Source: Verrucomicrobiota bacterium (lineage in GTDB: Bacteria > Verrucomicrobiota > Verrucomicrobiia > Verrucomicrobiales > Verrucomicrobiaceae). Taken from it: 39,419 bases of DNA. Each line of letters starts with the position of its first letter. Position 1 is the stretch's first letter. The position numbers and the translations under genes were made by a program. The stretch is taken from the NCBI GenBank assembly GCA_009885695.1, contig VFKE01000181.1, positions 1 through 39,419 on the forward strand, given 5' to 3'. The notes below the pieces were generated by a model, which worked only from the letters and a program-made list of their open reading frames with translations, did no database searches and was not told the DNA's origin. This document shows, one piece after another, positions 6,926 through 15,043 of this stretch.

Positions 6926-8815
6926 ATGTCGTCCGCATATATTTATCCACAACACTATGACGTGCTCGTCTGTGGTGCCGGCCATGCAGGCGTGGAGGCG
7001 GCGATGGCCGCCGCCCGACTTGGTTGCCGGGCAGCGATGCTGACGCAAAATTTGGACACAGTCACCCAGATGTCCTGCAATCCGGCCATCGGGGGCCTGG
7101 CCAAGGGTCATTTGGTTCGCGAAATTGATGCTCTGGGCGGAATAATGGGGCTAAACACGGACGCCACAGGTATTCAGTTTCGGATGCTCAACGCTGCGAA
7201 GGGGCCCAGCGTCCAGGCGCCGCGCGCGCAATGTGACAAGAAGGCTTACCAGTTCCGGATGAAATGGCTGGTGGAAAACCAGCCAAATCTCGACCTTCAT
7301 CAAGGCAATGCGGCTGAGATTCTGGTTGAGGGCGACCGAGTCACGGGTGTGCGCACTAGCCTCGGCATTATCTATCGGGCACGGACGGTGATCATCAGTT
7401 CGGGGACATTTATGCGTGGTTTGCTCCATGTCGGGCTGCAAAATCAGGCTGGTGGGCGGATGGGGGACACTAGCTCTACCCTGAGTGACAGCCTCCGCGC
7501 CTTGGGATTCGAAGTCGCACGTTTTAAGACCGGGACACCTTGTCGGCTTAATGGTCGCAGCATCGACTTTTCAAAATGTGAGGCGCAACTGGGGGATGAA
7601 CCACCCCCTCGTTTTAGTTATCTGAGTGGGGTTTTACCGGACGACGAACAGCTTTTCACACTGAACCGCTGGCAGCGTAAAAAGTTCCACGTGGAACAAT
7701 TACCCTGCTGGGTCACCTACACGACGCCCCGAACTCACGATGTTATCCGGGCGAATTTAGACAAATCCCCGATGTATTGCGGGGTGATCGAGGGGGTGGG
7801 GCCGCGCTATTGCCCATCCATTGAAGATAAAGTGGTCCGTTTCGCTGAGAAGGACCGCCACCAAATCTTCCTCGAGCCCGAGGGTCGCCATACGAATGAG
7901 TATTACGTGAACGGCGTCTCTACCAGTCTTCCCTTTGAAGTCCAACTCGAATTCATCCGGAGCATCCCGGGCCTTGAGAAAGCAGAGATCGTCCGCCCTG
8001 GTTACGCGGTGGAATATGATTACTGCCCGCCGACCCAACTCAGTCCCACCCTGGAAACCAAGCGTCTCTCCGGACTCTACTTTGCCGGCCAGATCAACGG
8101 CACCTCCGGTTACGAGGAGGCTGCGGGGCAGGGGTTGATCGCTGGGACGAATGCAGCTCTCAAGGTCAAAAGTGAGCCCGCCTTTATCCTGAAGCGAAAC
8201 GAAGCCTATTTAGGCGTGCTGATCGACGACCTCGTCACCAAGGGCGTGACCGAGCCTTACCGGCTTTTCACCAGCCGGGCCGAATACCGGTTGCTCTTGC
8301 GCCAGGATAACTGCGATCTGCGGCTCACTGAAAAGGCAGCGGTTAGCGGATTGGTCGATGACTATCGATTGCAGCACACGCGCGCGAAAGCCGCCACTCT
8401 TGCTGAACTAAAATCGTACATCGCCTCCGCCGCGCAAGATGGAGTCAAGGTCGAGCAATGGCTCAAGCGCCCAGAAAACACCTGGAGCACCCTGCCCGAG
8501 GACATGCGCGGGAAATTCGCTGACGAAGTCTGGAGCATCGCTGAAGTGGATGTCAAATACGCCGGTTACATCACCCGACAGGAAGACCAGATCGCCCGTG
8601 TAGCTAAAATGGAAGACTCCCTGCTCCCTACATGGTTGGACTATTCAGTGATTCGCGGAATGAAGGACGAAGCCAGAGCCAAGCTGGCTCTCATTCAGCC
8701 GTCCACTTTCGGCCAAGCTGCGCGAATTCAGGGCGTGACACCGGCAGACTTGGCGGTGCTGGCAGTCTGGGTCAAAGCGGGCGCAAGCGCATCAGAAACT
8801 GCCGTTGTAAATTAG
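6926..8815 (+). CDS. mnmG: tRNA uridine-5-carboxymethylaminomethyl modification enzyme MnmG (GidA)
   Basis: The FAD-binding partner of MnmE, which modifies U34 of certain tRNAs. The 629 residues match the family length. Motifs are the FAD-binding [19 protein letters not shown] near the N-terminus; [40 protein letters not shown]; the middle FAD/NAD region with [14 protein letters not shown]; and a C-terminal helical domain starting around [14 protein letters not shown] that binds tRNA and MnmE. In many bacteria mnmG lies near the replication origin beside rsmG and parAB. Here neither rsmG nor parAB is present in the window, but a parS-type site lies in the gene and a DnaA box overlaps codons 6-9. 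Its stop is five bases from the convergent methyltransferase stop. Confidence 0.97.
   Translation: MSSAYIYPQHYDVLVCGAGHAGVEAAMAAARLGCRAAMLTQNLDTVTQMSCNPAIGGLAKGHLVREIDALGGIMGLNTDATGIQFRMLNAAKGPSVQAPRAQCDKKAYQFRMKWLVENQPNLDLHQGNAAEILVEGDRVTGVRTSLGIIYRARTVIISSGTFMRGLLHVGLQNQAGGRMGDTSSTLSDSLRALGFEVARFKTGTPCRLNGRSIDFSKCEAQLGDEPPPRFSYLSGVLPDDEQLFTLNRWQRKKFHVEQLPCWVTYTTPRTHDVIRANLDKSPMYCGVIEGVGPRYCPSIEDKVVRFAEKDRHQIFLEPEGRHTNEYYVNGVSTSLPFEVQLEFIRSIPGLEKAEIVRPGYAVEYDYCPPTQLSPTLETKRLSGLYFAGQINGTSGYEEAAGQGLIAGTNAALKVKSEPAFILKRNEAYLGVLIDDLVTKGVTEPYRLFTSRAEYRLLLRQDNCDLRLTEKAAVSGLVDDYRLQHTRAKAATLAELKSYIASAAQDGVKVEQWLKRPENTWSTLPEDMRGKFADEVWSIAEVDVKYAGYITRQEDQIARVAKMEDSLLPTWLDYSVIRGMKDEARAKLALIQPSTFGQAARIQGVTPADLAVLAVWVKAGASASETAVVN
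6943..6951 (+). other. Perfect DnaA box
   Basis: TTATCCACA, an exact match to the strict DnaA box, lies inside the first codons of mnmG and about 100 bases downstream of an AT-rich stretch. A single 9-mer can occur by chance (about 0.3 expected per window counting both strands), and I found no cluster of further boxes. It is listed because of the adjacent parS-type sites. Confidence 0.4.
7683..7698. other. parS site (ParB-binding palindrome) inside mnmG
   Basis: AGTTCCACGTGGAACA matches the widely conserved 16-base parS sequence TGTTCCACGTGGAACA at 15 of 16 positions. Its inner 14 bases, GTTCCACGTGGAAC, form a perfect palindrome. A given 14-mer is expected about 0.00015 times in 39 kb of random sequence. 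It lies within the mnmG coding region without disturbing the protein (codons for KKFHVEQ). ParB-parS systems place these sites around the chromosome origin. ParB itself is not in the window. Confidence 0.75.
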
Positions 8816-8820
8816 TAATT

Positions 8821-9921
8821 TTAATGCACAACCTCTTTCAAATTAGACAATCTTATTCCTCTGGATTCCAGTGGACGCTCCTCCCGGACACCGCGCAACA
8901 CTTTGAAGCTGCCGCTCTGGATCACAATCTCTGAAGTGGCGGACGTTGCCTGTAAAAGTTTCTCATAAGGCAGGTGCCGGTTGGCCACCAGCCACAGCTC
9001 GCCGCCCGGCTTAAGGGCATTCGCCGCCGCCTCGATAAATCGAAGGCCTAGCATCGGATCCGGCCTCCGCCCTTCATGGAATGGCGCGTTCATGACCACG
9101 TAGTCAAATTTGCCGGAACCCACGCCAGCAGTGACATCATCCCAGTGGTAGCGCACCTTCGCACCAGGAGCGGCCGCAGCGAGATTCTTCTTGGCGCATT
9201 CCAGGGCGATCCGGTCTGCTTCATAAACATCGAGCGACCTGATTGCCGAAAATTTTCGCAACATGAAATCGGAGAGAAAGCCCCAGCCAGCGCCGAGATC
9301 AGCCACCGATCCGTGAACCCGGTCCGGCAGTTGCTCCGTGAGCAAGCGAGAACCATCATCAATCTCGTCCCAACTAAAGAGCCCCGGTCGCGACCAGAAG
9401 CGTCCTTCCACAATCTGCTTAGACTGGGCAAAGGTGAGCCACTCCGTCATCAAGTCTGGCTGCAGCATTCTAGTTTTCTGCGCCCAGAATACCCGGCAAT
9501 GGCTCTTAGAAATAGAGCCGACTTCTCCTGCCAGTTCCGCCAACAGTTTTTCGTAACGCTTCGCGCCCCAGTCGTTGTGCAGGCAAACCACCAGCTTTCC
9601 GCCTTCCTCCAACAAATCAATGCCTCGCGCCAAGTCTGCCAGTGTTTGCTGCTTCTGCCGCTCGGGCAGCAACAGGACCAGCGCGTATTTTCCCTCCAGC
9701 GCCTTGTAATCAGGCCCCATGAGCCCGGCCGAATGCAGTTCCACGGCCGCAGGTTTAAAATCCTGCTCACAGGCAAGACGCTCGCCGAACGGTAGCAGAC
9801 CGGCATGAACCCGTGCGCGAAGAAATCCAATTCGTCCATCTGCAGGCACAAGCGACGCCTCGCTCCGAAGAGCAAGCATCAAAGTTTCCAGCGCAAGATC
9901 GCGATCATTCATACTGCTCAT
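8821..9921 (-). CDS. Class I SAM-dependent methyltransferase, RsmC/RlmG-like
   Basis: A 366-residue protein with the two-domain layout of rRNA (guanine-N2) methyltransferases of the RsmC/RlmG family. A degenerate N-terminal domain (about 1-180, including LHNDWGAKRYEKLLAEL) precedes a C-terminal catalytic domain with the SAM motif ADLGAGWGFLSDFML and the acidic end of strand 2, LDVYEAD. The substrate motif reads MNAPFHEG, where the family normally has NPPFH, so one Pro is replaced by Ala. I chose the start at 9921 (MSSMNDRDLALETL) because the upstream extension looks non-coding; 9912 is also possible. It is convergent with mnmG and stands alone. Whether it modifies 16S or 23S rRNA is undecided. 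Confidence 0.8.
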   Translation of the reverse strand: MSSMNDRDLALETLMLALRSEASLVPADGRIGFLRARVHAGLLPFGERLACEQDFKPAAVELHSAGLMGPDYKALEGKYALVLLLPERQKQQTLADLARGIDLLEEGGKLVVCLHNDWGAKRYEKLLAELAGEVGSISKSHCRVFWAQKTRMLQPDLMTEWLTFAQSKQIVEGRFWSRPGLFSWDEIDDGSRLLTEQLPDRVHGSVADLGAGWGFLSDFMLRKFSAIRSLDVYEADRIALECAKKNLAAAAPGAKVRYHWDDVTAGVGSGKFDYVVMNAPFHEGRRPDPMLGLRFIEAAANALKPGGELWLVANRHLPYEKLLQATSATSEIVIQSGSFKVLRGVREERPLESRGIRLSNLKEVVH

Positions 9922-10155
9922 GGTGCGAGCACCTAAAGGCTGATTCTCGGCGCTGCAACCACTCGTGTGACAACGCCTGAACTTAGGGCATGCTTGCGTG
10001 CCTGCACTGCATTCGAGTTCATTAACTTGAAGCTTGGCGCTTTGGAAAGGTGAATAAAAGAGTAAAGAATTCAGCATTCCGCCATCTTCGGGTGCAGCAA
10101 GATTTCAGTAAAATGCGTGAAAGTATTCACCACCACCACCGTATGGTGACTCCTG

Positions 10156-11439
10156 ATGATCAGAAATATATTTATCTTTGCCGTTTGCGCGCTCGCCGTG
10201 CCCTGTTTGATTCGCGCCGAAATATCCACCCCGCAACTGCCCCCAAATGCCCGGGTCGCCATCATCGGCGATTCCATCACCGAGCAGAAGATCTATTCAA
10301 AGTTCATCGAAACCTATCTGCTTGCCTGCACTGGTCGAAAGGACATCAAATGTTTCCAGTTCGGCTGGAGCGGGGAAACTGCCGGCGGCTTCGCTGCGCG
10401 TGCGGAAAATGACCTGGGTGCATTCAAACCCACCGTGGCCACCACCTGCTATGGGATGAACGACGGCGGCTACCAGCCCTTTAACGATAATATCGGCAGC
10501 ACTTATGAGAAAAACATGCGCAACGTGATTGCGAATCTGCGGAGCGCCGGTGTGCTGCAGATTGTCATAGGCTCACCAGGTGCGGTGGACACTAAATTTT
10601 TTGCGTCCCGCACGTCTTTCGGTGATAAAAATTCCGCCACGGGGTACAACGACAATCTGGCGCATCTGCGTGATATCGGCCAAAAACTCGCCTCGGAGAA
10701 CGGCATCGCCTTCGCGAACGTGCATGACATGATGGCCGGAGCCATGCCCAAAGCCAAGGCGGCGCTCGGTGGTGATTATGACGTATGCGGCAAAGACGGT
10801 TTCCATCCCGGCCCCAACGGCCATCTACTCATGGCCGCCGCATTCCTCAAAGGACTCGGACTCGACGGCAACATCGGTGAAATCACCGTGGATATGAAGG
10901 GTGCCAGCAGTGCGAGCGAAGGGCACCGCGTGACAGGCAGCAACGGTATTGCCAGCGTCGAAAGCACAAAATGGCCATTCTGTTTTGATGGCGACGTGAA
11001 GGCATCCAGCGGAACGAGAAGCATCCTGGCCTTCTGCAAATTCAATGACGAATTAAACCGGCTGATACTGCGGGTAAAGAACCTCGACGCCGCGAAAGCA
11101 ACCGTAACCTGGGGAGCTGAGAGCCGGGAATTCACCCGCGAACAACTCACGCGGGGAATAAATCTCGCCGCCGAGTTCATGGTGACGCCATTTAACGACA
11201 CCTTCTTTATTTTGATGAACGCCGTGGCAGCCAAGCAAGCCCATGAAACCGCGATGATCAAGAGCATGGTCAGCAACTTTCGCAGCTTTGCAAATGATGC
11301 GCGACTGGATGCCGAGTTCGCGGGTGCATTAGAAACTTTAAAAAGGAAGTTGCTCGCCAAACAGGAGAAACTTGATGCTGCAGACCGCACCATCCTCATC
11401 CCAGTGAAACACGCCATCAGGGTTGACGCGGCAGAATAA
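10156..11439 (+). CDS. Exported SGNH/GDSL hydrolase
   Basis: A 427-residue secreted esterase-like protein. It has a Sec signal peptide (MIRNIFIFAVCALAVPCLIRA, likely cleaved before EIS). The SGNH blocks follow: block I IIGDSITE with the nucleophile Ser, block II GWSGETAGGF with Gly, block III GMNDGG with Asn, and block V DGFHPGPNGH with the Asp/His pair. The catalytic domain ends near residue 250. The remaining 170 residues are a beta-rich part then a helical C-terminus whose function I do not recognise. Such enzymes usually deacetylate or de-esterify polysaccharides. It is followed after 87 bases by another exported protein on the same strand. No ribosome binding site is visible. Confidence 0.85.
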   Translation: MIRNIFIFAVCALAVPCLIRAEISTPQLPPNARVAIIGDSITEQKIYSKFIETYLLACTGRKDIKCFQFGWSGETAGGFAARAENDLGAFKPTVATTCYGMNDGGYQPFNDNIGSTYEKNMRNVIANLRSAGVLQIVIGSPGAVDTKFFASRTSFGDKNSATGYNDNLAHLRDIGQKLASENGIAFANVHDMMAGAMPKAKAALGGDYDVCGKDGFHPGPNGHLLMAAAFLKGLGLDGNIGEITVDMKGASSASEGHRVTGSNGIASVESTKWPFCFDGDVKASSGTRSILAFCKFNDELNRLILRVKNLDAAKATVTWGAESREFTREQLTRGINLAAEFMVTPFNDTFFILMNAVAAKQAHETAMIKSMVSNFRSFANDARLDAEFAGALETLKRKLLAKQEKLDAADRTILIPVKHAIRVDAAE

Positions 11440-11526
11440 AGTAATGTCCAGCCATATCAATTCCATTGCATTGTTCCGTTTTCCCATACAGCCCAACCAT
11501 CACACACCATTAGATAACACTACATC

Positions 11527-14500
11527 ATGCATATAATTACATCCCGGCTAATCGCATACTGTTTGTTTTGTGCATCATTTTCCATCTTCGCGCAGGATGC
11601 GCCCAAACCCATCCGTCTCATCGCTGAGGCGGAGGATTTCAAGGTCGAGAAAGGCCCGTGGCAGGTGGTGCCGTATCGGGAAAACTACTTCGCCTCAACC
11701 TTCGCCATCACCTTTCTTTCGCGAATGGGTTGCCTTGGTGCACCCGAGCAACTTGACGCGGGCCAGACGGCCATCGCCACGCAGGTGATCGAAGTGCCGC
11801 GTGCAGGTGAGTTTCAAGTGCTGGCACGCTATGAGCAGCCGCTTAATTTTTCCGTCGAGTTCACGGTCGAAGTGGTGCAGGGCGGAAAGACTGTATTCAG
11901 TCAGGTGTTTGGCCGGCTGGCCGATCCAAAAATCTGGCCGATGAACGGACATAAGCGCGTCCCAATGGAGCGATTTTGGTGGGGTGGCACAGACAACATT
12001 GTCTGGCAGCAGTCTGGCGCGGCCAAGCTCGCCAAGGGCACAGCCACACTCCGGCTCATCGCCGGACCGCAGATGGATGGAGCGGCCATGCGCGCCATGG
12101 CCGCGCGCCGCAATGTGGACGTGATTTGTTTAACTGATGACACCGCCGGCATGGAAGCTCAGAAAACGACGAGTTACCTGGAGCTCGATGGCTGGTTGGT
12201 GCAGGACGGTGATATCTTCGTGCGCGTGACGAATCCCCGTGACGGACTGGGGCCGTGTGTGCCGCTGATCGCGCCGTTTGTTCAGGGACAGCATTCACCC
12301 TACTACATCCACATCCGCGACTGGCCTTCGATACAGGTGCTCAAGAGTGGTTATCTCGTAATGCCAACAGCCTACGAACTGACCGGTCCGCGTTCACTGG
12401 CGGTGAAACCCAGCATGCTTGCGCCGCGGCTCGACCCGGAGAAGCTCGCCGCCGCGCCGGACCCGAGCAAGAAGGCGAAAGGGCCTGCGCCACTCGTCAT
12501 TCCCGACGACCAGTATCTCCAGCCCGGCGACACCTCCGGCTGGGTGCCGATGGGCCAGGTGCTCGACGCGCTCAACAACGTGCAGTGGTTTCCAAAGGCG
12601 ACTTACAAGGACGCGAAAATCACCGAGCTGCATCTCAAGCTCGAGTTCGCCGTGCCCGACGGCAAGGGCGGGCTGAAGTCCGTGAAGACCATCACCATGA
12701 AGGGCAAGCCGGACTATTACTCGCCTGTCACCTTCGAGATGCCCGGCAACGTCGCGCCCAACGCCGCGATGGCCAAGGCGCTGAAGGAGCGCTTCTGGCT
12801 GCCCGAAATTCGCACGCAGAAAGAGTCGCTCGACTGGCTGCTCGCGGAGGTCGCAAAGTTCCCGAAAGTGGGCGCCGTGCCGAAGCGTTTCCTCGCCTAC
12901 AATCTGATGGGTTTTAGCGGCGCGCTCGGTGCCTTCCCCGAGGCCAAGCAGCTCGCCAAGGCGCTCGGCGACAACACCGCCGTGGACCAGGCGGGCAAGA
13001 AACGCGACCTCGTCGCGCACTGGGGCGACCCGAGCCTGCCGGCCATCCAGAAGCACGAATCCGCGCGCAAGGACGGTTTCAAAGACCTCTACATCGTCAG
13101 CTACGGCGACGAGATTCACCTGCCGTCGCTGCCCGTGAAGGACGAGGAGTTCGCCGCGTGGCTGCGAGCGCGCGGGGTGCAATACTCCGGCGAGGTGAAG
13201 GTCATTGCCCCCACGTCCAAGGACACGCCCGAGGCCGTCGCCGCGATGATGAAGCACCCGCTCTACTACTACTCGACCATCTGCATGAAGGAGAAGGGCG
13301 GCCAGCACTACGCCGCCGGCACCGCCTACTACAAGAGCAAGGGCGTGCTGACCGGCGCGAACTACGCGCCGCACGCGAACTACTTCATCAACGAGATGGA
13401 TTACATACGGCCCTTCAAGCTGCGCGCGATGAGCATGCCGTGGTCGGAGGATTACGTCTGGCAAATCCCCGAGTTCAGCGTGCAGGCGATGGGCTACCTC
13501 ACATCCGGCCTCCGTGCCGGCGCGAAGTATGACAACCTCCCCATCCACATGTATGTGATGCCGCACTCACCGGGCAATACACCGCGCGATTTTCGCCTCT
13601 CCTTTTACACTGCCGTGGCCCATGGCGCGCGGATGATAAATTACTTCTGCGCCTCACCATCGGCGGTGGGCGGCACGGAGAACTACGTGGACACCAACGA
13701 CCTGCCCATGTGGCGCGCAATCTATGATTGCACTCATGCCGCCGGGACATTCGAGGACTACGTGATGGACGGCCAGGTGCGTCCGGCAAAGGTAGGACTC
13801 ATGTTGTCGAGTGTGGATGACGTGCTCACGGGCGCGGACAACCAATCCTTGGCCATGCACAACAATGAGCGCAAAGCCATCTACTACGCGCTCCGTCACG
13901 CGCAGGTGCCGGTGGATTTCCTCAGCGAGGACGACGTCATCGAAGGCCGCGCGAAGGATTGCCAGGTCATCTACATCCTCCAGCAGTGGATGCACTCGAA
14001 GGCCACGGCGGCGTTGACCAAGTGGGTCCAGGCCGGCGGCACACTCGTCGCGCTCGGCGGCGGCGGCTTCATGAACGAGTTCAATCAGTCCAACACCGGC
14101 GCGAACACGCTCTACGGCGTGAAGTCGCAGTCGCTCGCCACCGACCCCGACCTTGTGCCCAAGTATCTGCTCAAGGAGAACTCGCCCTTCCTCACCAAGC
14201 AGGACCTCCCGCCCTACGTGCCGATGGACAAGGTGAAGTGGACTCACGGCGACCGCACCGTGAGCGATGTGCCCGTCATCGTGTGGAAGCAAACGCTCGT
14301 GCCGACCGACGCGAAGGTCATCGGCACCTTCGCCGACGGCAAACCCGCCGTGCTGGAAAAGAACCACGGCAAAGGCCGCGCGCTGCTCTTCGGTTTCCTC
14401 CCCGGCCAGGCGTATCTCAAGAGCGGCCTGCCGCTGCGTCCCGCCGACCGTGGCGCGACCGACGCGAGCTTCAGCCACTTCCTGCCCACCGCGATGAACC

Positions 14501-14817
14501 CCGCCCTGCGCGCCGCGCTCGTGGACGACTTCCTCCCCGCCGGCTTCGCGCGCCCCGTCGTGTGTAGCGAGACGCTGGTGGAAAGCTCCGTGATTGACAC
14601 CCCCGCCCTCGCTGGCGCGCCCGCCCGCCTCGGCGTGCCGTTGATGAACTACACCGGCAAACCCATCGCGAAGCTGGAGGTGAAGCTTACCGGCCTGACC
14701 GGCGCGAAGTCCATCCGCAGCGTGGAACACGGCCCGCTCAAGGTTGAAATTCGCGATGGAGCATCGCACGTCACACTGCCGCTCGAAGTGGGAGATATGC
14801 TGTTGATTGACCGGTGA
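11527..14817 (+). CDS. Large exported protein, possible glycoside hydrolase-like
   Basis: A 1096-residue protein with signal peptide MHIITSRLIAYCLFCASFS ending at IFAQ before DAPKP. I cannot assign it to a named family with confidence. The N-terminal part (about 25-190, RLIAEAEDFKVEKGPW and later FQVLARYEQP) resembles carbohydrate-binding beta-sandwich modules. The segment around 600-700 (NYFINEMDYIRPFKLRAMSM, EDYVWQIPEFSVQAMGY) resembles a clan GH-A barrel. About 750-860 (KVGLMLSSVDDVLT, AQVPVDFLSEDDVIEG, WVQAGGTLVALGGGG) resembles the beta-galactosidase trimerisation/glutamine-amidotransferase-like fold. Third-position GC is very high in about 12400-13520 and 13960-14720 and clearly lower elsewhere, so the gene looks mosaic. 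It probably acts on polysaccharide with the upstream SGNH hydrolase. Confidence 0.7.
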   Translation: MHIITSRLIAYCLFCASFSIFAQDAPKPIRLIAEAEDFKVEKGPWQVVPYRENYFASTFAITFLSRMGCLGAPEQLDAGQTAIATQVIEVPRAGEFQVLARYEQPLNFSVEFTVEVVQGGKTVFSQVFGRLADPKIWPMNGHKRVPMERFWWGGTDNIVWQQSGAAKLAKGTATLRLIAGPQMDGAAMRAMAARRNVDVICLTDDTAGMEAQKTTSYLELDGWLVQDGDIFVRVTNPRDGLGPCVPLIAPFVQGQHSPYYIHIRDWPSIQVLKSGYLVMPTAYELTGPRSLAVKPSMLAPRLDPEKLAAAPDPSKKAKGPAPLVIPDDQYLQPGDTSGWVPMGQVLDALNNVQWFPKATYKDAKITELHLKLEFAVPDGKGGLKSVKTITMKGKPDYYSPVTFEMPGNVAPNAAMAKALKERFWLPEIRTQKESLDWLLAEVAKFPKVGAVPKRFLAYNLMGFSGALGAFPEAKQLAKALGDNTAVDQAGKKRDLVAHWGDPSLPAIQKHESARKDGFKDLYIVSYGDEIHLPSLPVKDEEFAAWLRARGVQYSGEVKVIAPTSKDTPEAVAAMMKHPLYYYSTICMKEKGGQHYAAGTAYYKSKGVLTGANYAPHANYFINEMDYIRPFKLRAMSMPWSEDYVWQIPEFSVQAMGYLTSGLRAGAKYDNLPIHMYVMPHSPGNTPRDFRLSFYTAVAHGARMINYFCASPSAVGGTENYVDTNDLPMWRAIYDCTHAAGTFEDYVMDGQVRPAKVGLMLSSVDDVLTGADNQSLAMHNNERKAIYYALRHAQVPVDFLSEDDVIEGRAKDCQVIYILQQWMHSKATAALTKWVQAGGTLVALGGGGFMNEFNQSNTGANTLYGVKSQSLATDPDLVPKYLLKENSPFLTKQDLPPYVPMDKVKWTHGDRTVSDVPVIVWKQTLVPTDAKVIGTFADGKPAVLEKNHGKGRALLFGFLPGQAYLKSGLPLRPADRGATDASFSHFLPTAMNPALRAALVDDFLPAGFARPVVCSETLVESSVIDTPALAGAPARLGVPLMNYTGKPIAKLEVKLTGLTGAKSIRSVEHGPLKVEIRDGASHVTLPLEVGDMLLIDR

Positions 14818-15043
14818 CACAGATAAATCAGCCAACACCAGTCGTGATGCCGTCAAGACTCCAGCGTCGGCGCTGGATCATGTGACAGCCACGTAGCGGT
14901 CGCAGCCAGTTTTGCACGCCACGGAGTCTGCCTTTGGAGTGGCTGGAATCCTGGCCTATGGCACCGTGGCGATGCTGACGTGGCAGGGATCTGGAGCGGA
15001 TGGTTTGCGAAGGCCCGTGAAGCGTGCATCTTGCGCGCTCCCC
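14818..15043. other. Intergenic gap upstream of valS
   Basis: These 226 bases stay open in the valS frame, but translation of the region does not look like a synthetase N-terminus. I see no hairpin resembling a T-box, no promoter hexamers and no small gene that I can support. Confidence 0.4.

Noticed and set aside
6780-6951. Calling a replication origin here
   Set aside because: Only one exact DnaA box is visible and neither dnaA nor parAB is in the window. The sites are reported separately without the oriC label.
12394-13566. Long minus-strand open frame (390 codons) opposite the large exported protein gene
   Set aside because: The translation is low-complexity, rich in His, Arg, Val, Leu and Gly, and is the shadow of high third-position GC in the plus-strand gene, which has a signal peptide and coherent domains.
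13654-14856. Second long minus-strand open frame (400 codons) opposite the same gene
   Set aside because: Same reason: compositional shadow with no recognisable motif.
14818-15043. T-box or other leader RNA before valS
   Set aside because: No T-box motif, specifier hairpin or antiterminator could be found, and the phylum is not known for T-boxes.
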